Shown here piece after piece: positions 18,033 to 25,648 of a stretch of DNA of 64,000 nucleotides. The notes beneath the pieces were generated by a model. It had not been told where the DNA came from. It made no database searches and saw nothing but the letters and a program-made list of their open reading frames with translations. Each line of letters begins with the position of its first letter. The first letter of the stretch is position 1. Made by a program: the position numbers and the translations under genes. Source of the DNA: Alistipes sp. dk3624 (GTDB lineage: Bacteria; Bacteroidota; Bacteroidia; Bacteroidales; Rikenellaceae); the NCBI RefSeq assembly GCF_009557455.1, contig NZ_CP045651.1, forward strand, positions 1,426,001 to 1,490,000. The letters run 5' to 3'.

Positions 18033-18332
18033 ATGGAAAATTACAAACTGATCGACAATGTCGCCCTGCACCAGTACGAATTTCGCATCGGCGACCTGAT
18101 CCCGAGAATCGAATACATCAAAACGAAAAACGGAGAGATTTACCTGACGCACACCGAAGTCCCGTCCGCACTGGAAGGCAAGGGCGTCGGCAGCAGCCTG
18201 GTCAGGCTGGCGCTGGAAGACATCGAGCGACAGCAGTTGCGCCTGGTGCCGCTGTGCCCCTTCGTCGCGGGATACGTCCAGAAGCATCCGGAATGGAAAC
18301 GCCTCGTCATGGAAGGAATCAACATCGCATAA
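18033..18332 (+). CDS. YjdJ-like small GNAT acetyltransferase (COG2388)
   Basis: The 99-residue protein is the compact GNAT type. IYLTHTEVPSALEGKGVGSSLV includes the acetyl-CoA pyrophosphate loop (GKGVGS), and the LVPLCPFVAGYVQKHPEW ending is typical of COG2388. The substrate is unknown. The yjdI-like iron-sulfur gene starts 11 bp downstream. E. coli also carries yjdI next to yjdJ, so the pairing itself is conserved across phyla and hints at a shared function. Confidence 0.9.
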   Translation: MENYKLIDNVALHQYEFRIGDLIPRIEYIKTKNGEIYLTHTEVPSALEGKGVGSSLVRLALEDIERQQLRLVPLCPFVAGYVQKHPEWKRLVMEGINIA

Positions 18333-18343
18333 AACACCGGACT

Positions 18344-18571
18344 ATGAAAAACACGATCGAGTATTCGAACGGTGAAATCACCGTTTTCTGGCAACCGGCG
18401 CGCTGCCGGCACGCCGGAATCTGCGTAAAAACGCTTCCGGAAGTCTACCACCCGCAAGAAAAGCCGTGGATAAGACCCGAGAACGCCACGACGGAACAGC
18501 TCAAGGAGCAAATCCGGAAATGCCCGTCGGGCGCGCTGAGTTATAAGATACTGAAGAAACAATCGGTTTAA
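18344..18571 (+). CDS. YjdI-like (4Fe-4S)-binding protein
   Basis: The 75-residue protein starts at ATG 18344 (MKNTIEYSNGEITVFWQPARCRHAGIC); the longer frame lies inside the acetyltransferase gene. It fits the Fer4_19 family. Only three Cys are visible (CRHAGIC and KCPSGAL), with His in the first motif as a likely extra ligand. The ending CPSGALSYKI is diagnostic. It probably binds an iron-sulfur cluster as a partner of the preceding acetyltransferase. Confidence 0.88.
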   Translation: MKNTIEYSNGEITVFWQPARCRHAGICVKTLPEVYHPQEKPWIRPENATTEQLKEQIRKCPSGALSYKILKKQSV

Positions 18572-18588
18572 AAACCTTCCCGTCATCG

Positions 18589-18617
18589 AAAACCCTGCTT
18601 TCGCAGGGTTTTCTTTT
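18589..18617. terminator. Rho-independent terminator shared by convergent genes
   Basis: A 10-bp perfect stem (18589-18598 with 18603-18612, TTTC loop) has A-rich and T-rich flanks. It lies between the yjdI-like gene (plus) and the DHA2 transporter (minus). Confidence 0.8.
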
Positions 18618-18637
18618 CCGGCGTCGTCCACCGGCCT

Positions 18638-20101
18638 CTACTTCGAAACGTCCGTCCCCGTTCGGCCCGTTCTCCGCTTTACGAGCATCAGCAGGAACGG
18701 CAGCAGCGATGCGAGCGTAATCAGGCATACGACGCCGAAATCGTCGGTAATCCCCCCGACGAAAGTTTCGGCAGACGACAACGACTCCCGCGCGGCATGA
18801 TAGGATGTCCGGGAGGTCATGATCGCCGTCAGCATCGCGATCCCGATACTCCCGGAAAGCTGTTTGACGCTGTTGGCGATTCCGGATGCGGCGGCCATAT
18901 CTTTCAGCGACAGATTTTTCAGCGAAAAAAGGTTCAGCGGCGCGAAGGTCAGTCCCATGCCGAACCCGCGCAGATAAAGCACCCACATGATGCTTCCGTG
19001 GGTCGTATGGATCGTGAAACGGCTCGCCAGGTAAAAACTGAGCGACATGACCAGCACGCCGGCGAAAACCAACGGCAGGATTTTCAAGTAGCGGGTCAGA
19101 AATCCCGACAGGGTCGACAGGATTCCCTGGATCAGCCCGACCGGCAGGAAAACGCTGCCGGCCATGACCGCCGTATATCCCAACCCCTTCTGCATGTACA
19201 ACGGCAACAGGTAAGTGCCGCCCAGCATACCGATGCCGAAGATGAAAAGCACCGTCATCGCGACCCCGAAATGCCGGTCGCCGAGCAGCCGGATATTCAG
19301 AAGCGGGTGCGGATGCCGCAATTCCACCGCGATAAATACGGCCAGCGCGACGGCCGCAGCGACGAAACAGCCGATCACCTGCGGCGAAGCCCATCCGTCC
19401 GGGTTGGATGGGGAATTCCCTTTGGCGAGCCCGTAGACCGAAAGCGGCATGAACAACGCGATGCTGACGAAGCCCGCCCAGTCGAACCGTCCCCGCACCG
19501 GGCTTTTCCACTCTTTCTGAACGACCGCCGACAGCGCGATCGCCAGGATGCCGATCGGGACGTTGACGTCGAAGATCAAGTGCCAACTGAAATCGTCCAC
19601 CAGGTAGCCGCCGATCAGCGGCCCGAACGAAATGGACGCGGCCGCGGCCACGGCCCACAGGCCGAGCGCCAATCCCCGTTGTTGCGGCGGAAACTCGCGG
19701 GTCACGATAGCCAGTCCGAGCGACTGGATGATCCCGCTGCCGACTCCCTGCAACGCACGAGCCCCGATCAGGAAAGCGTCGCTGTCGGCCTGCGCGCACA
19801 ATCCCGAACCGAGCGTGAACAGCGCCAGTCCGACGATATAGAAACGCTTGTTGCCGAACCGGTCGGCAATCCACCCCGACGAAGGCAGCATGATGGTCAT
19901 CGTAATCATATACGCGGTCACGATCCACTCGGCCGACGAAATGCCGATATGAAATGCGGACATGATGGTCGGAATGCCGACGTTGACGACCGTCACGTCG
20001 AGTACCGCCATGAAGGTACCGAGCATAACCAGGCCCAGCACCCACCATTTGTAGCCGCTGCCGGCGCGCAGACGTCGTTGAAGTTCTCCGAACCCTCCCA
20101 T
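18638..20101 (-). CDS. DHA2-family MFS multidrug efflux transporter
   Basis: The 487-residue inner-membrane protein has about 14 hydrophobic helices. MFS motif A is seen as GWIADRFGNKR, the motif D1-like region as LDVTVVNVGIP, and motif C as GPLIGGYLVDDFSWHLIFDVNVPIG. This is the EmrB/QacA (DHA2) drug:proton antiporter pattern. No EmrA-like adaptor or TolC-like gene is adjacent. It starts 1 bp after the end of the SOS-peptidase gene, so the two are co-transcribed. Confidence 0.93.
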   Translation of the reverse strand: MGGFGELQRRLRAGSGYKWWVLGLVMLGTFMAVLDVTVVNVGIPTIMSAFHIGISSAEWIVTAYMITMTIMLPSSGWIADRFGNKRFYIVGLALFTLGSGLCAQADSDAFLIGARALQGVGSGIIQSLGLAIVTREFPPQQRGLALGLWAVAAAASISFGPLIGGYLVDDFSWHLIFDVNVPIGILAIALSAVVQKEWKSPVRGRFDWAGFVSIALFMPLSVYGLAKGNSPSNPDGWASPQVIGCFVAAAVALAVFIAVELRHPHPLLNIRLLGDRHFGVAMTVLFIFGIGMLGGTYLLPLYMQKGLGYTAVMAGSVFLPVGLIQGILSTLSGFLTRYLKILPLVFAGVLVMSLSFYLASRFTIHTTHGSIMWVLYLRGFGMGLTFAPLNLFSLKNLSLKDMAAASGIANSVKQLSGSIGIAMLTAIMTSRTSYHAARESLSSAETFVGGITDDFGVVCLITLASLLPFLLMLVKRRTGRTGTDVSK

Positions 20102-20102
20102 A

Positions 20103-20807
20103 TCAGGCCTGTGCGGATTCCGTCCGAGGTTGCAGGATCGTCGGATCGTCCGGCGACTTTTTCAGAAAACCGTTATCGATCGTTTCCGCGCGCAGCAGGC
20201 CGTCGGGCAACGGCTCCAGCAGCGACCGGACGGCCTCCTCGTCCAGCGACGGATCGAGCCACCGCTGCTGCTGCCGTCCGGTCAGAATCACCGGCATCCG
20301 CCCGTTCACATTATCGATCGAACGCATCAGTGCGTCGGCCTCGGTCGTGATGATCGCAAAAGTCTCGACCTGTTCGCCGGTATCCGGGTTCCGCCACATG
20401 TCGTACACCCCGGCCAGCGAGCAGATACCGCCCCCGGCCGGAGCGACGTAATAGGGAATCCGCCGGTCGTCCTCGTGCCGCCACTCGAAAAAACCGGTTA
20501 CGGGCACCAGGCAGCGCGTTCGGCGGATCGGCTTGCGGAAAGCGGGTTTCGTAAAAACGGTTTCGGCGCGGGCATTGAACGTCCGATAGCGCAGTTCGAA
20601 AGCGTCTTCCAACTCGTCGGCCCAGAACGGGATCAGTCCCCAGCGGAACAGTTCGATCTCCAGATCGGACGTCACCACCGGATACTCCGGATAGCTGAAT
20701 GCCGACACATGGTACAGGGGCTTGAACCGTTCGATCAGGTCGGCTTTACGACCGTAGCGCGCGGCGAGTTCCGCCGGGCCGGCCGCCAATGAGATATGAT
20801 AACACAT
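20103..20807 (-). CDS. SOS response-associated peptidase (YedK/HMCES family) with an altered active-site His
   Basis: HMCES/YedK proteins form a thiazolidine crosslink with abasic sites in single-stranded DNA through Cys2. The start is ATG 20807, because this places MCYH at the N-terminus with Cys2 exposed after Met removal; a longer frame would bury it. The FNARAET (Asn and Glu), RRTRCLVPVTGFFEW and NGRMPVIL regions match the family. The residue usually seen as His in the IHNxxxRMP motif reads Asp165 here (SIDNVNGRMP). That His supports crosslink chemistry in E. coli YedK. The protein is 234 residues. The DHA2 efflux gene follows with a 1-bp gap. Confidence 0.9.
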   Translation of the reverse strand: MCYHISLAAGPAELAARYGRKADLIERFKPLYHVSAFSYPEYPVVTSDLEIELFRWGLIPFWADELEDAFELRYRTFNARAETVFTKPAFRKPIRRTRCLVPVTGFFEWRHEDDRRIPYYVAPAGGGICSLAGVYDMWRNPDTGEQVETFAIITTEADALMRSIDNVNGRMPVILTGRQQQRWLDPSLDEEAVRSLLEPLPDGLLRAETIDNGFLKKSPDDPTILQPRTESAQA

Positions 20808-21043
20808 AGGCTCTGGTTTTACCGGAATACCTGCCAATTCGGTGCCAGAAAATCCGTATCATACCGAGTCATTATGAAACAAATTGGAACTTCCTGCTAA
20901 AAACAATTATGATTAAAGCGACAACAAGGATATAAACCTTTACCCGACCGTTTAATTCCTTACAACATCCGAATCCCAAATTATTTTACTATAAACTTTT
21001 ACATATCAATTATTTTGTTTAAACTTACAATCTATTTGAAAAA

Positions 21044-21283
21044 ATTAAAAGTTCAATCATTTGTTTCGTTGCAGCCATTGGCATTGCGGCATTTTTCACA
21101 GCCCGTTCGTCATGTTCGACGAATATCGACTCCGGATTATTTCTTGTAAATGTCGAAGTATTGGCACAAGATGAAAACAAAAACGGATCCGAGGTAAAGG
21201 TAACGGGAACCTGCGAGAATGAAAAAGGCCAAGAATACGATTGTGTCGTATGTATAGGGACAGGGAGCGTCAAATGCCCATAA
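21044..21283 (+). CDS. NVEALT family secreted peptide, start codon uncertain
   Basis: The frame is open from 21023 to TAA 21281-21283. It shows a hydrophobic secretion segment (IICFVAAIGIAAFFTA), then FLVNVEVLAQDE, a match to the NVEALT/NVEALA motif of the family PF14055, then a short mature region with four Cys (TC, DCVVC, VKCP). There is no ATG or GTG in frame. Either the rare start ATT 21044 is used (79 aa, MKSSII...), or translation starts at TTG 21036 and one A is missing from the A6 run at 21039-21044, which would restore the family-typical MKK start. The gene could therefore be intact, frameshifted or subject to slippage. It lies in very AT-rich DNA just before the propeller lipoprotein, a common pairing for this family. 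Confidence 0.7.
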   Translation: MKSSIICFVAAIGIAAFFTARSSCSTNIDSGLFLVNVEVLAQDENKNGSEVKVTGTCENEKGQEYDCVVCIGTGSVKCP

Positions 21284-21294
21284 TACTTCGATTC

Positions 21295-21332
21295 ATCTAC
21301 CGGATAGACTTTATTTATCCGGTAGATATTTT
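21295..21332 (+). terminator. Terminator or attenuator hairpin between NVEALT and propeller genes
   Basis: A perfect 12-bp inverted repeat (21295-21306 with 21316-21327, 9-nt loop) is followed by ATTTTTC. It lies 12 nt after the NVEALT stop and 28 nt before the propeller ATG, so it may uncouple the level of the peptide from that of the lipoprotein. Confidence 0.75.
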
Positions 21333-21354
21333 TCACCATCCCCAAATATGAAAT

Positions 21355-22539
21355 ATGATAAAAAAGTTTTTAACTCTGCATGTTTGCTTGTTGCTCCTTA
21401 TCAGTTGTTCTGACAAATCGGATCGTCTCGTCAAAGTCAATACCGTAAAAGTCGAACTAAAAAGAGATGACGGCTCTTCAAAAATCAATGAGTTCCTTGA
21501 ATTTTCCCATTTTGTGCCGCTTCAAACCGGCAATGATATTTTGATCGGGGAGATCAATAAAATACAAATCATACATAACAAAATTTATATTCTTGATTGG
21601 AAACAAGGGGCGGTCTTTATATTCAATGCCGACGGATCTTTTGTTTCAAAAATCGACAAAAAAGGGCGTGCAGGAGGCGAATATTTATATCTTTCTGATT
21701 TCGAAGTAACATCCGACGGTTCAATATTTCTGAACGATCCCATACAAGGGAAAATATATGTTTACGACGAATCCGGCAATTTCAAATACCAGATGAAAAA
21801 CGCGCGTAAAACATGGTCGTTTAAACTTCTGGACAATGGTTGTATAGCATACAATATGGCGAATGGATCGGGCGATGAAGACGGTAAGCGTGAAGAATAC
21901 AACTACGTATGCATTTCTGACAGCGGCAAAGTAATACACAAAGGATTGCCGTTCAACAAAGTTTTAACGGGTAACAAATTTTTTTACGGATCGTGCCGTT
22001 CGTTTTTTTGCCAGTACGACGACACCATTTACATGTCTTCCATCCTGAACGATACTATTTACAAAGTATCACAAGCTACGGGAGCCGTATCGCCTTATCT
22101 GGCATTCGACTTCAATACACGCAGACCAGCGGTGGACGACTCTCCGAAAACCGTTATGGATTATGTGAACTCTTTAAATGAAGAAAATCCTACGACTCCT
22201 CATAATTTTTACCATTTCAACAATGGAAACCTGATTATTTACCGCTATGAACACAAACCGTATATCATCATAACCTCTTCCGAAGGGCATATATTATATT
22301 CAGCACCCACAGGAGCGGATAAAAACGGCATAAAATTGTCCTATATACACCCGTACATCGATTCCGATAATACAGGATACATAATCAATCCCGTTACTTC
22401 TACACGAATAATTTCATGGATCGACGATTACAAAAAAAACGGAAAGGAGTGCACATTACTGAACGAAATAGGAACATGCATTGAAGAAAACAGTAATCCC
22501 GTATTGATATTTTACAAATGGATATACCCCGATTATTGA
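21355..22539 (+). CDS. Six-bladed beta-propeller lipoprotein
   Basis: The 394-residue protein has lipobox LISC (Cys18). The mature part fits the Bacteroidota 6-bladed beta-propeller family. It opens with FVPLQTGNDILIGEINKIQIIHNKIYI-type strands, then GAVFIFNADGSFVSKI, GRAGGEYLYLSDFEV and GKIYVYDESGNF blade repeats. Such proteins are often encoded beside NVEALT peptides, but their role is not established. Codon use is AT-rich, unlike the flanking genes, which suggests horizontal gain. The preceding hairpin may limit read-through from the NVEALT gene. Confidence 0.85.
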   Translation: MIKKFLTLHVCLLLLISCSDKSDRLVKVNTVKVELKRDDGSSKINEFLEFSHFVPLQTGNDILIGEINKIQIIHNKIYILDWKQGAVFIFNADGSFVSKIDKKGRAGGEYLYLSDFEVTSDGSIFLNDPIQGKIYVYDESGNFKYQMKNARKTWSFKLLDNGCIAYNMANGSGDEDGKREEYNYVCISDSGKVIHKGLPFNKVLTGNKFFYGSCRSFFCQYDDTIYMSSILNDTIYKVSQATGAVSPYLAFDFNTRRPAVDDSPKTVMDYVNSLNEENPTTPHNFYHFNNGNLIIYRYEHKPYIIITSSEGHILYSAPTGADKNGIKLSYIHPYIDSDNTGYIINPVTSTRIISWIDDYKKNGKECTLLNEIGTCIEENSNPVLIFYKWIYPDY

Positions 22540-22583
22540 ATCTCGACAACAATTCACGCGTAAATAGACGACTTGAATAACTA

Positions 22584-22955
22584 CTATACAGTCATAACAC
22601 TCATAACTTTTACCAGATAATCTTGCAGGATCAGGGCATGATTCTGCAAAGCGTTCCGGGAAGCGTACACCAACGTAACGGTGTCGTTTCCGGTGATCTG
22701 ACGGACGAATTCCGCCACGGCTGGCGACTGCCGCAATTCCGCGGCGTAACGGCGGCCGAACTCTTCCCAACGCCCCGGCATATCTTCGTGATACCACCTT
22801 CGCAGAGCGGCCGAAGGGGCTATCTGCTTCGCCCACAAGTCGTAGCGGAAATCCTCTTTCCGCATTCCGCGGGGCCACAGCCGGTCGACGAACACCCGGA
22901 AACCGTCGTCCGGTTCCGGTTTTTCATAAGCGCGTTTGATCTTGATTCGTGTCAT
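22584..22955 (-). CDS. DUF488 family protein
   Basis: The 123-residue cytoplasmic protein begins TRIKIKRAYEKPEPDDGFRVFVDRLWPRGM, the hallmark of DUF488 (YeaO-like). WAKQIAPSAALRRWYHEDMPGRWEEF follows. The function is not established. The gene is GC-rich like the genome backbone, so the AT-rich island ends between 22539 and this gene. Confidence 0.9.
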   Translation of the reverse strand: MTRIKIKRAYEKPEPDDGFRVFVDRLWPRGMRKEDFRYDLWAKQIAPSAALRRWYHEDMPGRWEEFGRRYAAELRQSPAVAEFVRQITGNDTVTLVYASRNALQNHALILQDYLVKVMSVMTV

Positions 22956-23095
22956 TTTTTCGGTTTAACGGATCGAATACGAAACCCTCCCGCAAGGAAT
23001 GCGCCAAAACCGAATCTGCGGACACCGGATCGAAAGGTTTCCCGCCGATCGGATAAATATCCGGCGAATAATACTTCGGAAGGCCCGATTTAACC

Positions 23096-23103
23096 TATTT
23101 TTG
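23096..23103 (+). promoter_or_regulatory. Putative -7 element for the AlkZ-like gene
   Basis: TATTTTTG fits TAnnTTTG 14 nt upstream of ATG 23118, so the leader would be very short. No -33 TTTG is clear. Confidence 0.45.
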
Positions 23104-23117
23104 CAAAAACGACGACT

Positions 23118-24173
23118 ATGATAACCGACATCCGCCTGGCCGGACAACAACTGGCCGCCCCGCGTTTCGACACGCCGAAAAAACTGGTTTCATGGATGGG
23201 AGCCATTCAGGCTCAGGATTACGCCATGGCCCGCTGGGCCGTCGGCATACGGCTGAAATCGGCGACGGCACGATCGGTCGGGGAAGCCTTCTCTCGGGGA
23301 GAAATCTTGCGTACGCATGTGATGCGGCCGACCTGGCATCTGGTCGCCGCGGAAGACATCCGCTGGATGCTGAAACTCTCCGCCCGGCGCATCCGGTCGG
23401 CCAACGAATCGCTGGCAAAAGGCCGGCAACTGGAGCTTACGGAACAATTGCACTACCGGTGCGACCGGCTGCTCGAAAAAATGCTGGAGGGCAACAGAAA
23501 CCTGACCAAACAACAGATCGGGGAGGAACTGAACCGGCAGGGGATCGCCGCAGACACGCCGCGGCTGACCCGCCTGCTGATGCGCGCCGAAACCGAAGCG
23601 GTCGTATGCAGCGGACCGTTCAGCGGCGGCAAGCAAACCTACGCCCTGCTCGAGGAACGCGTCCCGCCCGTCCCGGAGCTGCATCCGGACGAAGCCCTGG
23701 CAAAGCTGGCTACCGCTTATTTCAGAAGCCACTCACCGGCCAGTATGCAGGATTTCGTCTGGTGGTCGGGACTGTCCGTCACCGAAGCCCGGCATTCGGT
23801 CGGCCTCATCGGAAGATCGCTGACCGCCGAACGTTTCGGACAGCGGGAACTATTCGTGCACGAATCCTGCCGTGCGGCGGAGACCTCCGGCGTCCCGCTG
23901 TACCTGCTGCCCGCCTACGACGAGTACCTGATCGGTTACAAAGACCGTACGGACGTCCTGCGTCCGGAGCACCGCGCCAGGGCCTTCACGAATTACGGTA
24001 TTTTCTATCCGGTCATCCTGTACGGCGGCCGGATCGCCGGAAACTGGAAACGCCCGGCACGGCCGGACGACTCTTGCGTCGAAACTTCGTTTTTCGAAAC
24101 GGATACCGCCGTCGACCGGGACATCCTGGAGGAGGCCGTAAACCGATACCGGGCATTTTACCGCGCCGTCTGA
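23118..24173 (+). CDS. AlkZ/YcaQ-like winged-helix protein (HTH_42), putative DNA glycosylase
   Basis: The 351-residue protein belongs to the HTH_42 family, which consists of three tandem winged helices. Characterised members AlkZ and YcaQ are DNA glycosylases that remove bulky alkyl lesions or unhook interstrand crosslinks. The catalytic Q-x-Q motif is seen as Gln31-Ala-Gln33 in GAIQAQDYAMARWAVG. The family stretches LRTHVMRPTWHLVAAEDIRWML and LLPAYDEYLIGYKDR are also present. The activity on this protein is inferred. It is monocistronic, or the first gene before the integrase. Confidence 0.85.
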   Translation: MITDIRLAGQQLAAPRFDTPKKLVSWMGAIQAQDYAMARWAVGIRLKSATARSVGEAFSRGEILRTHVMRPTWHLVAAEDIRWMLKLSARRIRSANESLAKGRQLELTEQLHYRCDRLLEKMLEGNRNLTKQQIGEELNRQGIAADTPRLTRLLMRAETEAVVCSGPFSGGKQTYALLEERVPPVPELHPDEALAKLATAYFRSHSPASMQDFVWWSGLSVTEARHSVGLIGRSLTAERFGQRELFVHESCRAAETSGVPLYLLPAYDEYLIGYKDRTDVLRPEHRARAFTNYGIFYPVILYGGRIAGNWKRPARPDDSCVETSFFETDTAVDRDILEEAVNRYRAFYRAV

Positions 24174-24188
24174 TATTTTTACCGCGAA

Positions 24189-24224
24189 AATGACGATTTT
24201 TCACCGCCGTCATTATCTTTTTCC
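24189..24224 (+). terminator. Possible weak terminator after the AlkZ-like gene
   Basis: AATGACG (24189-24195) and CGTCATT (24208-24214) form a 7-bp stem with a 12-nt loop, followed by ATCTTTTTCCC. The stem is short, so this is tentative. Confidence 0.35.
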
Positions 24225-24250
24225 CGGAAAAACATCAATCCAGGAAAATT

Positions 24251-25489
24251 ATGGCAACAGTGAGAATCAAACTCCGCAATTCGTCGGTTCCGGGCCGCGC
24301 CGGCTCGGTTTACTACCAAATCACCCACCGTCAGAAATCCGTTCAGATCACGACCGGATACAAACTGCTCCCGGCAGAATGGGACGGCGTCAGGCAATGC
24401 GTCGCACCCGTCCTGCTGACCGGGGGCGACTATTACCTGCGAAAAGTACAACGCGCGATCGACTCCGACCTGTCCGTCCTGAAAAATGCGATCGGCGCGC
24501 TGGAACGCGCCGCCGGACACTATACGGCGCACGACGTAGCGCAGGCTTTCCGGGAATCGCACTCGGGCGAAACTTTTTTCGGATTCATGGAACGGCAGAT
24601 CGAACAACTGCTCGCCCACGGCCGATTGGGAACGGCCCGGAATTACCGGAGAACCCGGCAAAGTTTCTCGCAGTTTCTGCACGGGGAAGACCTGTCGTTC
24701 GCCGGTTGCACCGCCGAACTGGTCGCCGACTACGAACAATGGCTCAAAAGACGGGGCGTTACGCGGAATACGGTTTCGTTTTACATGCGGATCCTGCGTT
24801 CCGTATACAACAAGGCGGTCGGCGAAGGAATCGCCTCGCAGCGTGCCCCTTTCGAAAAAGTCTATACGGGCGTAGACAAAACCCGCAAGAGGGCCGTCGA
24901 CATGGCCACGATCGAAAGCCTGAGAAAACTGGATTTGCGCGGCTCCCGGTCTCTGGCTTACGCCCGGGATCTGTTCGTCTTCAGTTTCTACATGCGCGGA
25001 ATGGCCTTCGTGGACATGGCCTACCTCCGCAAGTCGGACGTCCGGGATCAAACCGCGCAGTACATCCGCCGCAAAACGGGCCAGTCCCTATGCATCCGGC
25101 TGGAGCCCTGCATCACCGAAATCATCCGCCGCTACGCCCGTAAAACGAAAAACTCCCCTTACGTTTTCCCGATCATCGCCGCCACCGACGAGAACGAGGC
25201 TTATGCGCAGTATCAGAATGCACTGAGCTATTACAACAAGCTGCTGAAAAAACTGTCGAAACTGCTGCAGGCGGACACTCCTCTTTCGTCCTACGTTTCG
25301 CGCCACACCTGGGCGACGACGGCCCGCAACTGCGACATTCCGCTGTCGGTGATCAGCGCCGGACTGGGGCACCGTTCGCAGGCGACGACCCAGATCTACC
25401 TGGCCTCGCTGGAGGACTCCGTCATCGACGAGGCGAACCGCAAAATCATTTTCAGCCTGAACCGGCCGGGGAAAACGAGCAGCCTATAA
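24251..25489 (+). CDS. Orphan tyrosine recombinase (phage-type integrase)
   Basis: The 412-residue protein has an arm-type DNA-binding segment (residues 1-90), a SAM-like core-binding domain (about 100-200) and a catalytic domain. The catalytic residues are visible: Arg in FYMRGMAFVDM, Lys in RRKTGQ, HTWATTARN preceded by Arg (SRHTW), GHRSQATTQ, and the nucleophile Tyr in TTQIYLAS. This is the common Bacteroidota integrase type. No excisionase, relaxase or phage gene is near, so it may serve DNA inversion or be a leftover of a lost element. A 15-bp palindrome lies 88 bp downstream. Confidence 0.93.
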   Translation: MATVRIKLRNSSVPGRAGSVYYQITHRQKSVQITTGYKLLPAEWDGVRQCVAPVLLTGGDYYLRKVQRAIDSDLSVLKNAIGALERAAGHYTAHDVAQAFRESHSGETFFGFMERQIEQLLAHGRLGTARNYRRTRQSFSQFLHGEDLSFAGCTAELVADYEQWLKRRGVTRNTVSFYMRILRSVYNKAVGEGIASQRAPFEKVYTGVDKTRKRAVDMATIESLRKLDLRGSRSLAYARDLFVFSFYMRGMAFVDMAYLRKSDVRDQTAQYIRRKTGQSLCIRLEPCITEIIRRYARKTKNSPYVFPIIAATDENEAYAQYQNALSYYNKLLKKLSKLLQADTPLSSYVSRHTWATTARNCDIPLSVISAGLGHRSQATTQIYLASLEDSVIDEANRKIIFSLNRPGKTSSL

Positions 25490-25577
25490 AACCCGCACCC
25501 CGCCCAAAGGACGGAACCGGCCCCGGTTTCGCACATTCGGGGCCCTTTCCCGGTTTTTCGTTTCGCTTTTTCATAAA

Positions 25578-25615
25578 AATACAATCTTTAGTACGGTCGC
25601 ACTAAAGATTGTATT
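25578..25615. terminator. Perfect 15-bp inverted repeat, terminator of mgtE and possible recombination site
   Basis: AATACAATCTTTAGT (25578-25592) and its exact complement (25601-25615) flank an 8-nt spacer. Read on the minus strand it is followed by TTTTTA, which fits a terminator for mgtE. Its closeness to the orphan recombinase leaves open a second role as a crossover site. Confidence 0.7.
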
Positions 25616-25648
25616 CGTTTATTTACCGAACGGGAAAAGCAAACCCCA

